Below, piece by piece: positions 1-9,925 of a stretch of 64,000 nucleotides of DNA. The notes below the pieces were generated by a model, which had not been told where the DNA came from, did not search any database, and worked only from the letters and a program-made list of their open reading frames with translations. How positions within the stretch are numbered: the stretch's first letter is position 1; every line of letters starts with the position of its first letter. The position numbers and the translations under genes are program-made. This DNA is from Prunus persica (lineage: Eukaryota; Streptophyta; Magnoliopsida; Rosales; Rosaceae): positions 551,246 through 615,245 of the forward strand of contig NC_034012.1 in assembly GCF_000346465.2 (NCBI RefSeq). The letters are read 5' to 3'.

Positions 1-1125
1 CATCCAAAGAGGAACCATCTGACAACAGTCCCTCAAAACCAGTGCCTTCTGGGTCTGCTCGAGGAACTCCATCTACCGCCAAGTCCGCAAAGGGAAAGAG
101 AAAATTAAGTGCTGATGATGCTAAGACATCTAACAGTGCACCTCCCAAGAAGGTGAAAAGTGAAAATGTATGATTGTTACTAACTTTGTTTTTTTATCAG
201 CTTCGAAACTCCCCATGCTCACTACTGATGATATTCATGTAACCAAAATTAGGAACAAAAAGTTTCCACCAAAGAGGAGCCTGCATCTGCTTCTAAAAGT
301 AGTACACCTTCAAAAGGTACTCCATCGGTAAAAGTGGAGCCAACATCATCAAGTGGACCCGTCACTGAGGAAGAAATCAGGACTGTTTTGGTGCAAAGAA
401 CACCAGTCACCACACAAGATCTTGTTGCTAGATTTAAGGCAAGACTCAGATTGCAAGAGGTATGATCTATCATGTGTTTATACTACTGTTTGACTCATTT
501 TCCTGGCTTTTACCTCTTCTGTATAACCCTTGCTGAAAATAACATGTGTGACTGCTGCCGTAGTGTCCATTCAAGCAGACTCTTTATGTGAACGTTAATT
601 GCTTGGTTACATTAGTGACCTTGGATATAGAAAGAGTTTGCATTTGTTTGCAGTATGATACAATCTTTATATGTTCACTCAAAACAAAGAATGATCGGAT
701 GTAAGATGGTCCTAAAGAAACACTATGGAAGTTATAAAATGTTCACTCAAAACGAAGAATGATTGGAGGAAAGATGGTCCTAAAGAGATACATTATGGAG
801 AGTTTTAAATGTGTTGCTTCTTTTCGCCCAGATACAAATACTGAAACTGATTGTATTCATGTGTTCCTCTTCTCCATCATGTCAAATGCATATAGTTCAT
901 ATAATTTCTGCTCGCATATGTTTGAACAACAATTGCGTTGTAATATGGTTTGAATTTGAAGGAACATAGAGACGTGATACTTTTGGAATATGGTAGTTTT
1001 GTTCCTATTTGTTCATTCTGTGTGTGGTGCAGGACAAGACAGCTTTTGCTGCGATCCTGAGGAAAATTTCTAAGATACAGAAGACCACCAACGGATCCAG
1101 CTATGTTGTGCTGAGAGATAAATGA
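1..1125 (+). CDS. TFIIF alpha subunit (RAP74), 3' part only
   Basis: General RNA polymerase II initiation factor, large subunit of TFIIF, nuclear. Only the last three exons are in the window: 1-167 (in frame from base 3), 253-459 and 1033-1125, ending in TGA. The first two encode a low-complexity Ser/Pro/Lys/Glu linker with repeated SxxKGTPS-type motifs, as in the charged middle of RAP74. The end is the conserved C-terminal winged-helix domain, starting near TEEEIRTVLVQ and running through LVARFKARL and AAILRKISKIQ to the terminal YVVLRDK. This domain binds TFIIB and the FCP1 phosphatase in known homologues. GT-AG junctions keep the frame. The intron at 460-1032 carries a 68-bp tandem duplication. 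The gene converges on the phytocyanin gene, with stop codons about 400 bp apart. The N-terminal part lies outside the window. Confidence 0.9.
672..810 (+). repeat. two-copy tandem repeat, 68-bp period, in a TFIIF-alpha intron
   Basis: The segment beginning GTTCACTCAAAAC at 673 recurs at 741 and stays alignable through AAGATGGTCCTAAAGA and a terminal TTTTAAATG-like end. The copies differ by several substitutions and small indels, so the duplication is not recent. Confidence 0.8.
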
Positions 1126-1524
1126 TTGCCACTCACCCCTGCCCCCACCCCGACCCCCGAATATGTAATCAGCCTTCAAACAATACTTCTGAGGCGGCCA
1201 TGAATTGGATTCTGTCTTTTTTTTTTGTCTTTCCAATTTGTTAGCAATATGGACAATTGCGTGTGTAAATATTTCGAAACTAATTGGCTTCATTTTCCGA
1301 ATGCATTGTGTGATAGTTTAGCTGAAACAATTTCAACTTTCATTTTCATACTAAAGTAGAATTAATACATAGAAAAATCCAAATTCATATCAATCCTCAC
1401 CTCTTACTAAATTAGAATTAATACATAACAAAGCTGGCAATCTTCTCTTCTTTTCAGTGGCTCATACAATCCAACACGCGAACAACAAAATACCCCTCAC
1501 ATAATCTTTAAGTCTGACTACTCA

Positions 1525-2137
1525 CTAAATACCCATTACATAACAAAGCAAACCAAATGACAACAAAATGAAACTTGCAGCGGTGAGGCGGGTTGAGCCA
1601 GAAGGAGTTGTGGGCCCCGCAGCAGCTGCAGCCAACAGAGAGCTGTTTGGTTTTGCTATTGCTATTTTGGGGTTGGGCGTTTCAGGGTTTTGATAAGATT
1701 GAGGCATGACTTGCACGTGCAACTTGAGCCCATTCTTGCAGCTCTCCACGTTACTGCTGGCGAAGTAGCGGAGTCCCTCCTGGTCCATAGAGATGCTATC
1801 CAAACCGTCCGTGAACATCCTGATTGGGTTGCCTACATCGCATGACTCGAATTCCTCCTTGCTCTTCACTTCAGCTATGTACCCATGCGCTGCAGAGTAG
1901 GCTAACCCTGCCCATCCATAAAAGTCCCCACACAAACAAAAGAGTCTTGTGAGTTGTTGTGAACTTGTGAATGAATGAACAACTGTGTTGAAAATGACTT
2001 TCTTCTTTCACCAAAAAAAGAAAATGACATTCTTTCCACTTTACTCTCTCGATTTTCTCGGAAACCAAACAAATGGCTTGGTTAAAAGATGCCAACAAAA
2101 CGAAAGCAAAGCATAAATAACAAAATTTTAAGCTCTA

Positions 2138-2178
<41 letters not shown>

Positions 2179-2376
2179 GGAAGACTCACAGATGTTGTCT
2201 CCGACCCTGAAAGTTTTGTTGGAGGACCAAGAAGCGAGGTCGGAAGAAGGGTCCCAGCCACGGTCTCCTCCAACGACATGGTGCAGTTGGGCTCCAACCC
2301 CACAAATCCCTCCAAGGCTCACAGTGGCCAAAACCACAATCGCCACCACCACCTTCAAACCATATTCTCCAGCCAT
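1525..2376 (-). CDS. early nodulin-like phytocyanin (copper site degenerate)
   Basis: Two exons on the minus strand: 2190-2376 and 1525-1907. The intron (1908-2189) contains a GA repeat. The start is the ATG opening MAGEYGLK; this is followed by a hydrophobic signal peptide ending near GVGAQ. The plastocyanin-like domain runs from HHVVGGDRGWD through WSSNKTFRVGDNI, then YSAAHGYIAEV, FESCDVGNPI and CKNGLKLHVQV. A Ser/Pro/Ala-rich tail and a C-terminal hydrophobic segment suggest a GPI anchor at the plasma membrane. The two disulphide Cys residues are present. The position that is normally His just before the last Cys is Glu, and the axial Met/Gln is Leu. It therefore probably does not bind copper, as in early nodulin-like (ENODL) members. 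The acceptor at 1907 was chosen because it restores the usual W-[LF]-A-Y sequence; another AG lies a few bases downstream. Confidence 0.85.
2143..2176 (+). repeat. (GA)n microsatellite
   Basis: An interrupted GA run inside the phytocyanin intron, only 14-47 bp from the splice donor. Confidence 0.9.
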
Positions 2377-3224
2377 TATACTCAAGTCTCTCTTTCTCTC
2401 TCTCAACCCAAAGAGGTAGCTTAGCGTTGCTTTTATCTCTCTTTTCCTGACCAAAAAGTAAACGCTAAACAGTAGGGACTGGTACAGCAAGAGAGAGAGA
2501 GAGAGATAAGGAGAGTGATAAAGTGAAGGGCAAGTAAAGGCGCCTTCTTTCGGTTTTTAGCGGTAGCTAGCTAGCTCTCGTCATCTCATCTCACTAAAAC
2601 TTGCGAATATTAACTTTCCACGCAACTTCCCTTCTCCCCCGTTCTTAAAAGGACACCCCCAACACACATACAATACAACCAATGGACATGGAGGACACTC
2701 AAGACTGAAGGACCGGTGGTTGGTCACATTCGCATCGCATCCATGACTGAAAGACCGTTTGTTTGTTCGCTTCTCTTCTACCCTATAGGGCCCTCCCTCT
2801 CTACCACCGGACCACTCTTCCACTGCGATCATTCGCTTTTTTACCAAAATACCCTCTTCATTTGTTTTTGGGACTAATGTGCACCAAGCCTTAAGTGGTC
2901 TTGTGTTCTCCATCTCGAAGGTCATAAAGGAAGACGAAAATAGGGTTATGCCGGTACGTTAGTCCCAAAACACCCTCAAATTTACAGACAACTTAATAAA
3001 TAAATAAAACTAGAGAGAATTGATAAAACAAAGGGCACACTTTATGCGTGACATTAACATGTATAATATATATGTATAGGAATCCGAATATGAAAGACGG
3101 TTTGAAATTTGAAGGTTTTTTTTTGGTCTGACCCAAATTTGAAGGTTAGGTGCGTATATATCCTTTCTTCTTCTCCTCTCACCCAACACCGCATGCACCA
3201 CCAACAAACCAAAGACGCTCTCCC
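2377..3224. other. intergenic, promoter side of the phytocyanin gene
   Basis: CT/GA-rich leader of the minus-strand phytocyanin gene (short GA run near 2490-2507), then anonymous sequence. The open frames here have no family features and no codon logic. No gene recognised. Confidence 0.5.
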
Positions 3225-3892
3225 TTTGTATTTGGTACAACAGAACCAAAGAGAAGCTAGCCGCATATATTTCTTTACTTTAACTTCTTGGGACTTTGTA
3301 AATATTAATAAAATCAATCCCTGCTGTAAGCTTTTTCTTTTTTTCGAGGTGAATTGATGATGAGAAAGATGAATGAAACCATGCATGGGAATAACTAAAA
3401 CATGAGCAGATGAATGCACCTTAGACATTTGTCAGTAGTAGAGAAACAGAGAGATCTTTCCATATACAGCAATAATAATAGGATTAAGTAATTAAAACTG
3501 AACTGCTGTGAGTGAGATTGCAAACATATTATTCACATCAAAACCCAAAACCAAACCTGATGAAGCAAAACTGGTGTCTTTGACTAAGATTTGACATCTT
3601 GGCTGGTAGATGTGCTTATATCATAGTCTTCATCATCACTATCACTTGTCTGTCACTGCCATGATCTCCTCTGAGGCAAAGTACTTACATGTAACGAGGA
3701 TAACATTGTTTTGCTATTTGCAGCCAATAACACAATGACATGTGAAAAAGTTATCCTACTTGTCATTGTGTTATTGGCCGGGGATAGCAAAAAGTGATAT
3801 CCCCATGTAAGAGTTTCTGTCCCTCTGAGGGGTTTAAATATGATAATATCAGCTTCTTCAGGCAGTCTAAAGCTTACCTTCTTTTTCAACTT
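3225..3892 (-). pseudogene. decayed duplicate of the 3' end of the 8964-9647 gene
   Basis: This stretch aligns with 8577-9110: the 3' flank and the last roughly 50 codons of the unknown gene at 8964-9647. Shared landmarks are AAAATCAATCCCTGCTGTAAG, CACCTTAGACATTTGTCAG, the GATTTGACATCTTGGCTGG end and the KKKVSFRLPEEADIIIF codons. Here an extra T (CACTTGTCTG against CACTGTCTG) shifts the frame, and a 145-bp MITE splits the coding part. Homology stops abruptly near 3892, just past the MKKK codons, so the first three quarters of the gene is missing. It cannot encode the parental product. Confidence 0.8.
3668..3830 (+). mobile_element. fold-back MITE with 9-bp target duplication (Mutator-like)
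   Basis: The insert is 3677-3821 (145 bp), flanked by the perfect 9-bp direct repeat CCTCTGAGG at 3668-3676 and 3822-3830. The paralogous site near 9050 has a single CCTCTGAGG with no insert, so the empty site is visible in this same window. Almost the whole element is an inverted repeat. CTTACATG near the left end pairs with CATGTAAG near the right end, and CCAATAACACAATGAC pairs with GTCATTGTGTTATTGG around a short loop. A 9-bp duplication is typical of Mutator-like elements. There is no coding capacity. Confidence 0.85.
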
Positions 3893-4221
3893 ATTATGAT
3901 TTAAAATTTGGGTTCTGCAGCTTACAGATGTTGAAATATATTGGCCAAGTTTGCTTCATCTGCTGCATTAAGAGGCAGACCAAAAACCTTGCAAGAAGAC
4001 TTAAGAAACAAGAAGAAAGCACATATCCAAGTGTGCAGGCAGAAAATGCCCCTTTACAATATGACGATACATTTTCATATTACCATTCTTGCATGAATCC
4101 TCAATTATCCTGCTTCCTCTGGCTAATTTTGCATACCAACAACATTTACTGAGCTATCGAGTTTCATAGCTTGTAACAAATAATGGACTTTCCCAACTTA
4201 CCAAGGTGACGTGTTTACTTT
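3893..4221. other. spacer 3' of the FYVE pseudogene
   Basis: No gene recognised. It may contain the old 3' untranslated region of the FYVE gene and the breakpoint with the duplicated segment to its left. Confidence 0.4.
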
Positions 4222-7040
4222 TCACTTTGAAGGAGAATAGTTCAGCTTCTTTTCGAGTATCTTGGCCTTCCGAAGAGTAACCAGGGCCTCAGCTTGTTTT
4301 ACTGCTCGTTTCAAATTTATAGCCTTAACCTTCTCTACCTTGATCTGTTCTTCCAGCTGACTTCTATCTTGGGTTGGGTTATTGCTCATACCGGCATTAA
4401 CTTTTGAAGGCTCTGGTCTTCCAGGGCCTTGAGATAAAAATGCTAGCATCATCAATTCCAATTGCTTTCAAGGCAGACAGTAGTTGAGGATCAAGAAGAC
4501 CCTCAACAGAGACAGTAGTTGGATCATGCATATCTTGATCTGTTACATTGTCTCCTTCCTCGTCTGCAACTGGCAGATTGGGATGCTCATGTGACAAACC
4601 TGGGACCTTACTTACTGCCAGTGCCAACAGTCCCAGGCATTGCCTCTGGCATAGAACCATTTTCGATCTCTTCAAGCTGACGCTCAAGAATACCGCCTTT
4701 CTTCAGTTCTTCTTCAGCATCATCTAATCATCCTTCCCTTCTCAGAGCCAGGGCTTTCTTTTTCAAGCCCAGAAGCTCTTTCTGAATCATTAATTTACTT
4801 TTCCTTGCAGGCTTGGAGTTCATGTCTTCCATTGTATTATTAACATTCCATCACCCACCGTAAATGACTTTGATGATTTATCAGCAGTTTGGTTATGAAT
4901 TGTTGTGCGATCATTTGCAACATTGCCCTCTGGAGAGTCAACGCTTTCGTGGTCCCTTTCAAGTAGCTTTGCCTTCTTTAGCTGGGCCATTGCCTCTGCA
5001 ACATTACCTGCCCACTTATGAATTAGAGCCCCTCGTTTTAAGGATTGAAGTTCAATTAATAGTGCTTCCCTGTCAACAGCAGCTATATACGCAGGGGTTT
5101 CAGGATTCTTAGAATCTTGAGACCACCTAAAGATTGTAAAGCAGCATTTATTTCCGGGTCTTCCATATCCTCGTCTGTCACTTCAAAATTAATATCCAGA
5201 ATATGATCATCAGCAGCACTAATAAGATGATCAAAATTAAAGCCATCCTCCTGCTCATATTGAATTGAAAATTTTTGTTGTTTGTCATCATTCATCCATA
5301 CTGCGAATTAATGCAGATAGCTCATCATCAGAATCTTCAGCCTCAGCCAAGAATTCCTGTTCTTCGAGTTCCTTCTCCAAAAATTTAGCTCTCTTTAGTT
5401 CCTCCTTGGCTTCTGCAAGTTTCCCCTCACGCTTCAGCATGAGAGCCTTCTTTTATGTGCAACAACCTGGGTTTTGTCAATGGCATTATCACCCTTATTT
5501 TTATTGGCCTTTTGTGAGATTTCTCCAAGAAGAGAAGAAAGTTCACCCTATTAAGACTTGCTTGCCTTTTGTCTTCGTCGCGAAGATCCATATTGGACCA
5601 TCCTAGTTCTTTAAGCTCATTGGAAAGGTCATCTTTTGATTCATTCACTGGAGGAGTGACCTTATTTCTTCTTCCAGATTCTGAAGGCCCATCTTTAGTT
5701 TGGCTCTCAGCCACATTGCCAGAGAGTAAAACCTTTTTACGTTCTTTTCTCAAATGTATTTCCAACGCGTCAGCCTGTCTCTCAAGCTCCTTCCCTCTCT
5801 TAAACGCTCTTAATGCTTCTGCAGACCTTCCTTATCCTTCCAGAATTTTATAACTTCTTCTTCTCATTGAAAGCTTGCTGACGCAACTCCTCAGGAGAAG
5901 CAGATCCATCACAACTCTGTAAATGATTAGGCTCATCAACAGAAAATCTTCTATGTATTTCTCCCACCCCATGGTGGCTGAAATCTTGTTGACTATTTGA
6001 ACAGATGCACTACTACTGTCCCTCTGCATACTAGCAACCACATTACTGTTAGACTCTTGTCCTGATTCCTTCCTATCATTACCGAGAATTTGGTTCAGAA
6101 CTTCATCCTCAGGCTTTGATGTCAACTTCAAATTGCCTGCACAGAAAGTTAGAGGTTTGATACAGAAGGAACCATCAAAGGTTAGAGTAATTCAATCTTG
6201 TTCTATCTGCCATTAAAATGAGGCAAGTGCAACAAAATCTATCTATACCATAATTCAGCAAAAAACCATGTGGCAGAATCACAAAACTAGCAAAACTGGT
6301 GGCAGAATCCCTAAACCCTAAACCCTAAACTAACAACCTTAGAAGGAATCAAGGTGGCACCTCTCCCAGCTCTAGTCTTGTGCCCATGTCTCTCAAAGCG
6401 TGCTGCTTCTTCTAGCTTTTCACAAGGCTCACAAATGCGCACAGGCGAATCACATTGCCCGCGTAAAAACATTTTTTGCTGGGTGCAGCTGTTGCAAAAC
6501 AAGCCCCCACACGTCCGACAATGATGCTGAAATTCCACATTGCATATAACCAAGAATCAGAAAAAGACCCAGAGACTAGAAAGAAATATCACATTCAATC
6601 CTAGAATAACCTGCAAATAAGCTTAAGTTGGATAACAAGTCCTTTATATAATTAGAACACATTTCTTTGCACAACACAAACTATAAATCCCCAATACATT
6701 CTTAAACTAAATAATCATGGGCCTGTACAAAATAAACAATCTACGGTGTACACAAGGTTGAAAATGGAAAGCCACGAAGCGCAGTATCGAAATCACGGTT
6801 GAGTTCACATATAAAATTTAAAAAGCTCAGATTTTAAGGCATGGGTAATGAATAAACAAAAGAACTTGTCAATAACTCATACATGGGTCATTGGATCGGA
6901 GATGGAGGGAAGCATAAAAAATGAAGCTTGCGATTGATGAAGGTGAACTGAGAAGTACATCCCTGACAGTGTGAGGCGTCAACCACCCAAGTATTCCCCC
7001 TCAGTGATGGCTTTGCCGGCAACCCGATCGTCTCCAACAT
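4222..7040 (-). pseudogene. FYVE zinc-finger / coiled-coil protein, copy 1, broken
   Basis: The full gene layout is visible. Exon 1 is 6927-7040, starting MLETIGLPAK and ending FINRK. Exon 2 is 6338-6526, HHCRTCGG to GRGATLIPSK. A long exon follows from about 6136 to the stop near 4222, ending in a coiled coil (LEEQIKVEKVKAINLKRA, then LRKAKILEKKL). Exons 1-2 form a FYVE domain with all eight Cys ligands, which in known homologues binds PI3P on endosomes. The tail repeats EALRAFKRGKELERQ-like helices seen in plant FYVE proteins of the At1g61690 type (from memory). Damage: the donor after exon 1 reads CT instead of GT (copy 2 keeps GT), and the long exon has several frameshifts, for example near 5830, 5440 and 4437. 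A functional parent presumably lies elsewhere in the genome. Confidence 0.8.
6309..6330 (+). repeat. short interstitial telomere-type repeat (CCCTAAA x3)
   Basis: Three consecutive plant telomere units lie in the FYVE copy-1 intron, just past the exon-2 donor. The matching place in copy 2 (about 33155-33190) lacks them. Confidence 0.9.
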
Positions 7041-7062
7041 CTTGACGAAGGTGAATTGAGAA

Positions 7063-7686
7063 GTACCGCCAGGCGGCTATACGATTGAATATTTAAATAG
7101 TACAGCCGGGCGGCTATACTCTAAATATATTCGGATATTTTAATAGTACAGCCGAACGGCTATACACTTTTAGAATATTTTAATAGTATAGCCAGTCGGC
7201 TACACTCTAAACATATTCGATCTTTAATCGTACCGCCGCACGGCTATACTCTTTTCGAATATTTTAACAGTATAGCCGCCCGGCTATACAAAAAATATAT
7301 TCGGATATTTATGTAGTACAGCCGCACGGCTATACCCTTTACCAAAATATATTCGGATATTTAATAGTATGGCCGCGCGGCTATACTCTTTTTGAATATT
7401 TTAATAGTATAGCCGCTCGGCTGTACGCTTAAAAAATATTTGGATATTTAAATAGTTTGGCCGGGCGGCTATACTCTGGAAATATGTTGGGATATTTAAA
7501 TAGTACAGCCGGTCGGCTCTACGGTTTTCGAATATTTTAACAGTATAGCCGCGCGGCTGCACTCTTGAGATAGTAAAGCCGCGCGGCTATACCCTGGAAA
7601 TATATTTGGATATTTAAATAGTACAGCGATACTCTTGAAATATATTCGGATATTTTAATAGAAACAGTATCGCCTTTTGGCTGTAC
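7063..7686. repeat. array of about 15 interrupted palindromes, GTATAGCCG-NN-CGGCTATAC family
   Basis: Twenty-base palindromes with 9-bp arms and a variable central dinucleotide begin at 7063, 7100, 7146, 7186, 7230, 7270, 7316, 7367, 7407, 7455, 7503, 7543 and 7573. A truncated one is at 7621 and a diverged one at 7667. Spacing alternates: about 46-51 bp where the spacer contains ATATATTCGGATATTT, and about 40 bp where it contains the shorter GAATATTTTAATA. A higher-order unit of roughly 86-90 bp results. Spacers are AT-rich and near-palindromic themselves. The array starts only 22 bp upstream of the FYVE copy-1 start codon. Confidence 0.95.
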
Positions 7687-7689
7687 TAT

Positions 7690-8330
7690 TTTTCAAATTT
7701 TTTTTCCACCCTGCGTATGGTTGAAAACTTGAACTTGTCCGAGTCCCACCGAACTGGGCGTTGGTGATTCGAACCTTTGCGAGAAAGGGAGCTTCTATCA
7801 AGCACATAAGGCAGACCTCTGTGATTTTGCGCTTGTCAGCTGGTGTGGTGGCACCTATAGACTTTGATTGATGATAATGGAATAAAAACTTGAAAACTGT
7901 AGAATGATGAATCTCCTGGAACATCATCCTTCTTATCACCTTGTCAATTAAATTGATATGCAAGAACATAAGGTGTTCGACCCACCATGTTGTTGAGAGC
8001 AGTTGGTTTTCTTTTCAGATTATGACTGCTCCTTGCACTTGAAAACTGGAAACTCAGACACAATTGCTTGTAACAAATGGGCAAAAAAGCTTGGCTATGA
8101 GGCAGTCCAGGATTTTCTCCAATATCTGGAGAAATTGAGGCAGGAAGTAAATCTTGGCATTGCTTTAGAGCTACTACAAGCCATGTCCAAAAGCTGATCC
8201 CTTCAAGAGATTTCTCTGTTTCGGATAGTATGTTGGGTCTTCCAGAGACCAGAGCCATCGCCATCCATCTCCATGAAATGTGCTATGCAGTATATAGTAT
8301 AAGACTAGGTTGTGCCATTATTTTAACAGA
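7690..8330. other. duplicated anonymous segment with a possible exon fragment
   Basis: Shared with 34140-34720 at high identity. On the plus strand, a TTTTCAG acceptor near 8020 opens a frame reading YDCSLHLKTGNSDTIACNKW then AKKLGYEAVQDFLQYLEKLR, to about 8140. It looks like a captured exon, but I do not recognise the family. The copy at 34 kb has a small insertion in this frame. Minus-strand frames here are also conserved between copies only because the duplication is recent. Confidence 0.35.
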
Positions 8331-8513
8331 ACCTTGCCATGAGCTCCAGGAAAGTCATGGAATATCACTTTTAGGCTCCTCGATGTACACTTCAGTATAC
8401 CAAATAATTTGCTAAATCTACCGGAGAAAGACGCCAACGTTTTCTGCAAATATACATGAGTTCATGTGAACTTTATGCATACAACTTGTGCTCCTAATTA
8501 AATGAAAATCGAC

Positions 8514-8518
<5 letters not shown>

Positions 8519-8574
<56 letters not shown>
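8519..8574 (+). repeat. (CT)n microsatellite
   Basis: An uninterrupted CT run of about 28 units between the palindrome-block duplicate and the 3' flank of the 8964-9647 gene. The same junction with a CT run occurs at 34722-34776. Confidence 0.95.
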
Positions 8575-8579
<5 letters not shown>

Positions 8580-8963
8580 GGATTTGGTACAATAGAAACA
8601 AGCCACATATATTTCTTTACTTACCTTATTGGTATATATTAATAAAATCAATCCCTGCTGTAAGTTTTTTTCTTTTTTTGGAGGTGAATTGATGATGAGC
8701 AGGATGAATGAAGTAGCTAAAACCATGCATAGGAATAACTAAAATATGTGCAGATGGATGCACCTTAGACATTTGTCAGTAGTAGAGAAACAAAGAGATC
8801 TTCCATATATAGCAATAATAATAGGATTAAGTAGGGCCTCATGCTATAATTAAAACTGAGCTGCTGTGAGTGAGATTGAAATTATTGAAGGAGAATTTTG
8901 CAAACAAATTATTCACATCAAAATCCAAAACCAAACATGATGAAGCAAAACTGTTGTCTTTGA

Positions 8964-9647
8964 CTAAGATTTGACATCTTGGCTGGTAGATGTTCTTATA
9001 TCATAGTCTTCATCATCACTATCACTGTCTGTCACTGCCATGATCTCCTCTGAGGGGTAAAATATGATAATATCAGCTTCTTCAGGCAGTCTAAAGCTTA
9101 CCTTCTTTTTCATCTTATCATTAATCTGATCGTTCTTGACGAATCTCTCCAGACAGATGCTGTCTCTTGCTTTAGAGTCTAAAGGCGCTGCTGCCGTAGG
9201 AACATGATCAGCTGGTAATTTAGATGAAGAAGAAGATGCAGGGTGCACCCTTCTAGAATGGGGTCTAAACACATACAATTCACCTCCAGTGATATTGTAA
9301 TTATCTGGCTTCTTCATGCCACGATGGCCAGGAGAAGCTAAGAGCCATTCTTCGAGTGTGGTCAACCTGGTCCCACTCCCAGATGCTCCTCCTCCTCCTC
9401 CAGTATTATTATTATTATTATTATAATTATTATTATTATTATTTTGAATCTTGTTCCTCTCTGGGGTCAATGGTCTCTTCCTTTTCTTCTTCTCTGCTTT
9501 CACTTTTAAGCACTCTGGTTTCAGCAACTCCATACAGGACGGTCCAGCTGGACTTGAATTACCATCACCTCCTCCTGCCTGCTGCGGTCTCTGTGTAGCA
9601 GCTGATGATGATGATGAGCGCTTGAATGTGCTCAGATTAGCTCCCAT
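8964..9647 (-). CDS. conserved plant protein of unknown function, poly-Asn tract
   Basis: Single-exon frame of 227 residues. The start is taken as the ATG opening MGANLSTFKRS; the open frame continues upstream but only from a non-ATG codon. A Gly at position 2 with Ser at 6 fits an N-myristoylation signal, so membrane attachment is possible. The rest is mostly low complexity: a basic KAEKKKRKRPLTPERNK stretch that could be a nuclear signal, an Asn-rich run coded by a (TTA/ATT)n tract near 9403-9441, a Gly run, the hydrophobic motif TTLEEWLLASPG near the middle, and a C-terminal block VSFRLPEEADIIIFYPSEE followed by an acidic tail. The conserved islands suggest a real protein. I do not recognise a named domain. 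The 3' end has a decayed duplicate at 3225-3892. Confidence 0.75.
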   Translation of the reverse strand: MGANLSTFKRSSSSSAATQRPQQAGGGDGNSSPAGPSCMELLKPECLKVKAEKKKRKRPLTPERNKIQNNNNNNYNNNNNNTGGGGGASGSGTRLTTLEEWLLASPGHRGMKKPDNYNITGGELYVFRPHSRRVHPASSSSSKLPADHVPTAAAPLDSKARDSICLERFVKNDQINDKMKKKVSFRLPEEADIIIFYPSEEIMAVTDSDSDDEDYDIRTSTSQDVKS

Positions 9648-9890
9648 TTCGATCACTTGTCCCTCTCGTAACAAATAATAATTAATTGAAGGAAACTAGA
9701 AGTTTACTCATGGATTTGAAAATATATCCATGATGAGAAATGCCATGACTGAGTGCAAATTGGGGGGTTTTAAAAGAAATTTTGAGACGGAGAGGCCTAG
9801 AAGATTAATGTTGCTCATGAACACAATGAAAAGCTTAGGTTACGTCAACTTGGTGTTGTTATGTCATATGTGTGTGCTTTATCCATATGT

Positions 9891-9925
<35 letters not shown>

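Noticed and set aside
2089..2424. Plus-strand frames over the phytocyanin gene
   Set aside because: Shadows of the minus-strand exon and of the GA repeat, which reads as Arg-Glu runs.
7063..7686. CRISPR-like array
   Set aside because: Regular short palindromes with spacers look similar at first sight, but this is plant nuclear DNA, the spacers are near-identical AT-rich sequence, and there are no cas genes.
7655..8264. Minus-strand open frames conserved in the 34-kb copy
   Set aside because: Conservation is explained by the recent duplication; the frames have no family features and differ by frame breaks between copies.
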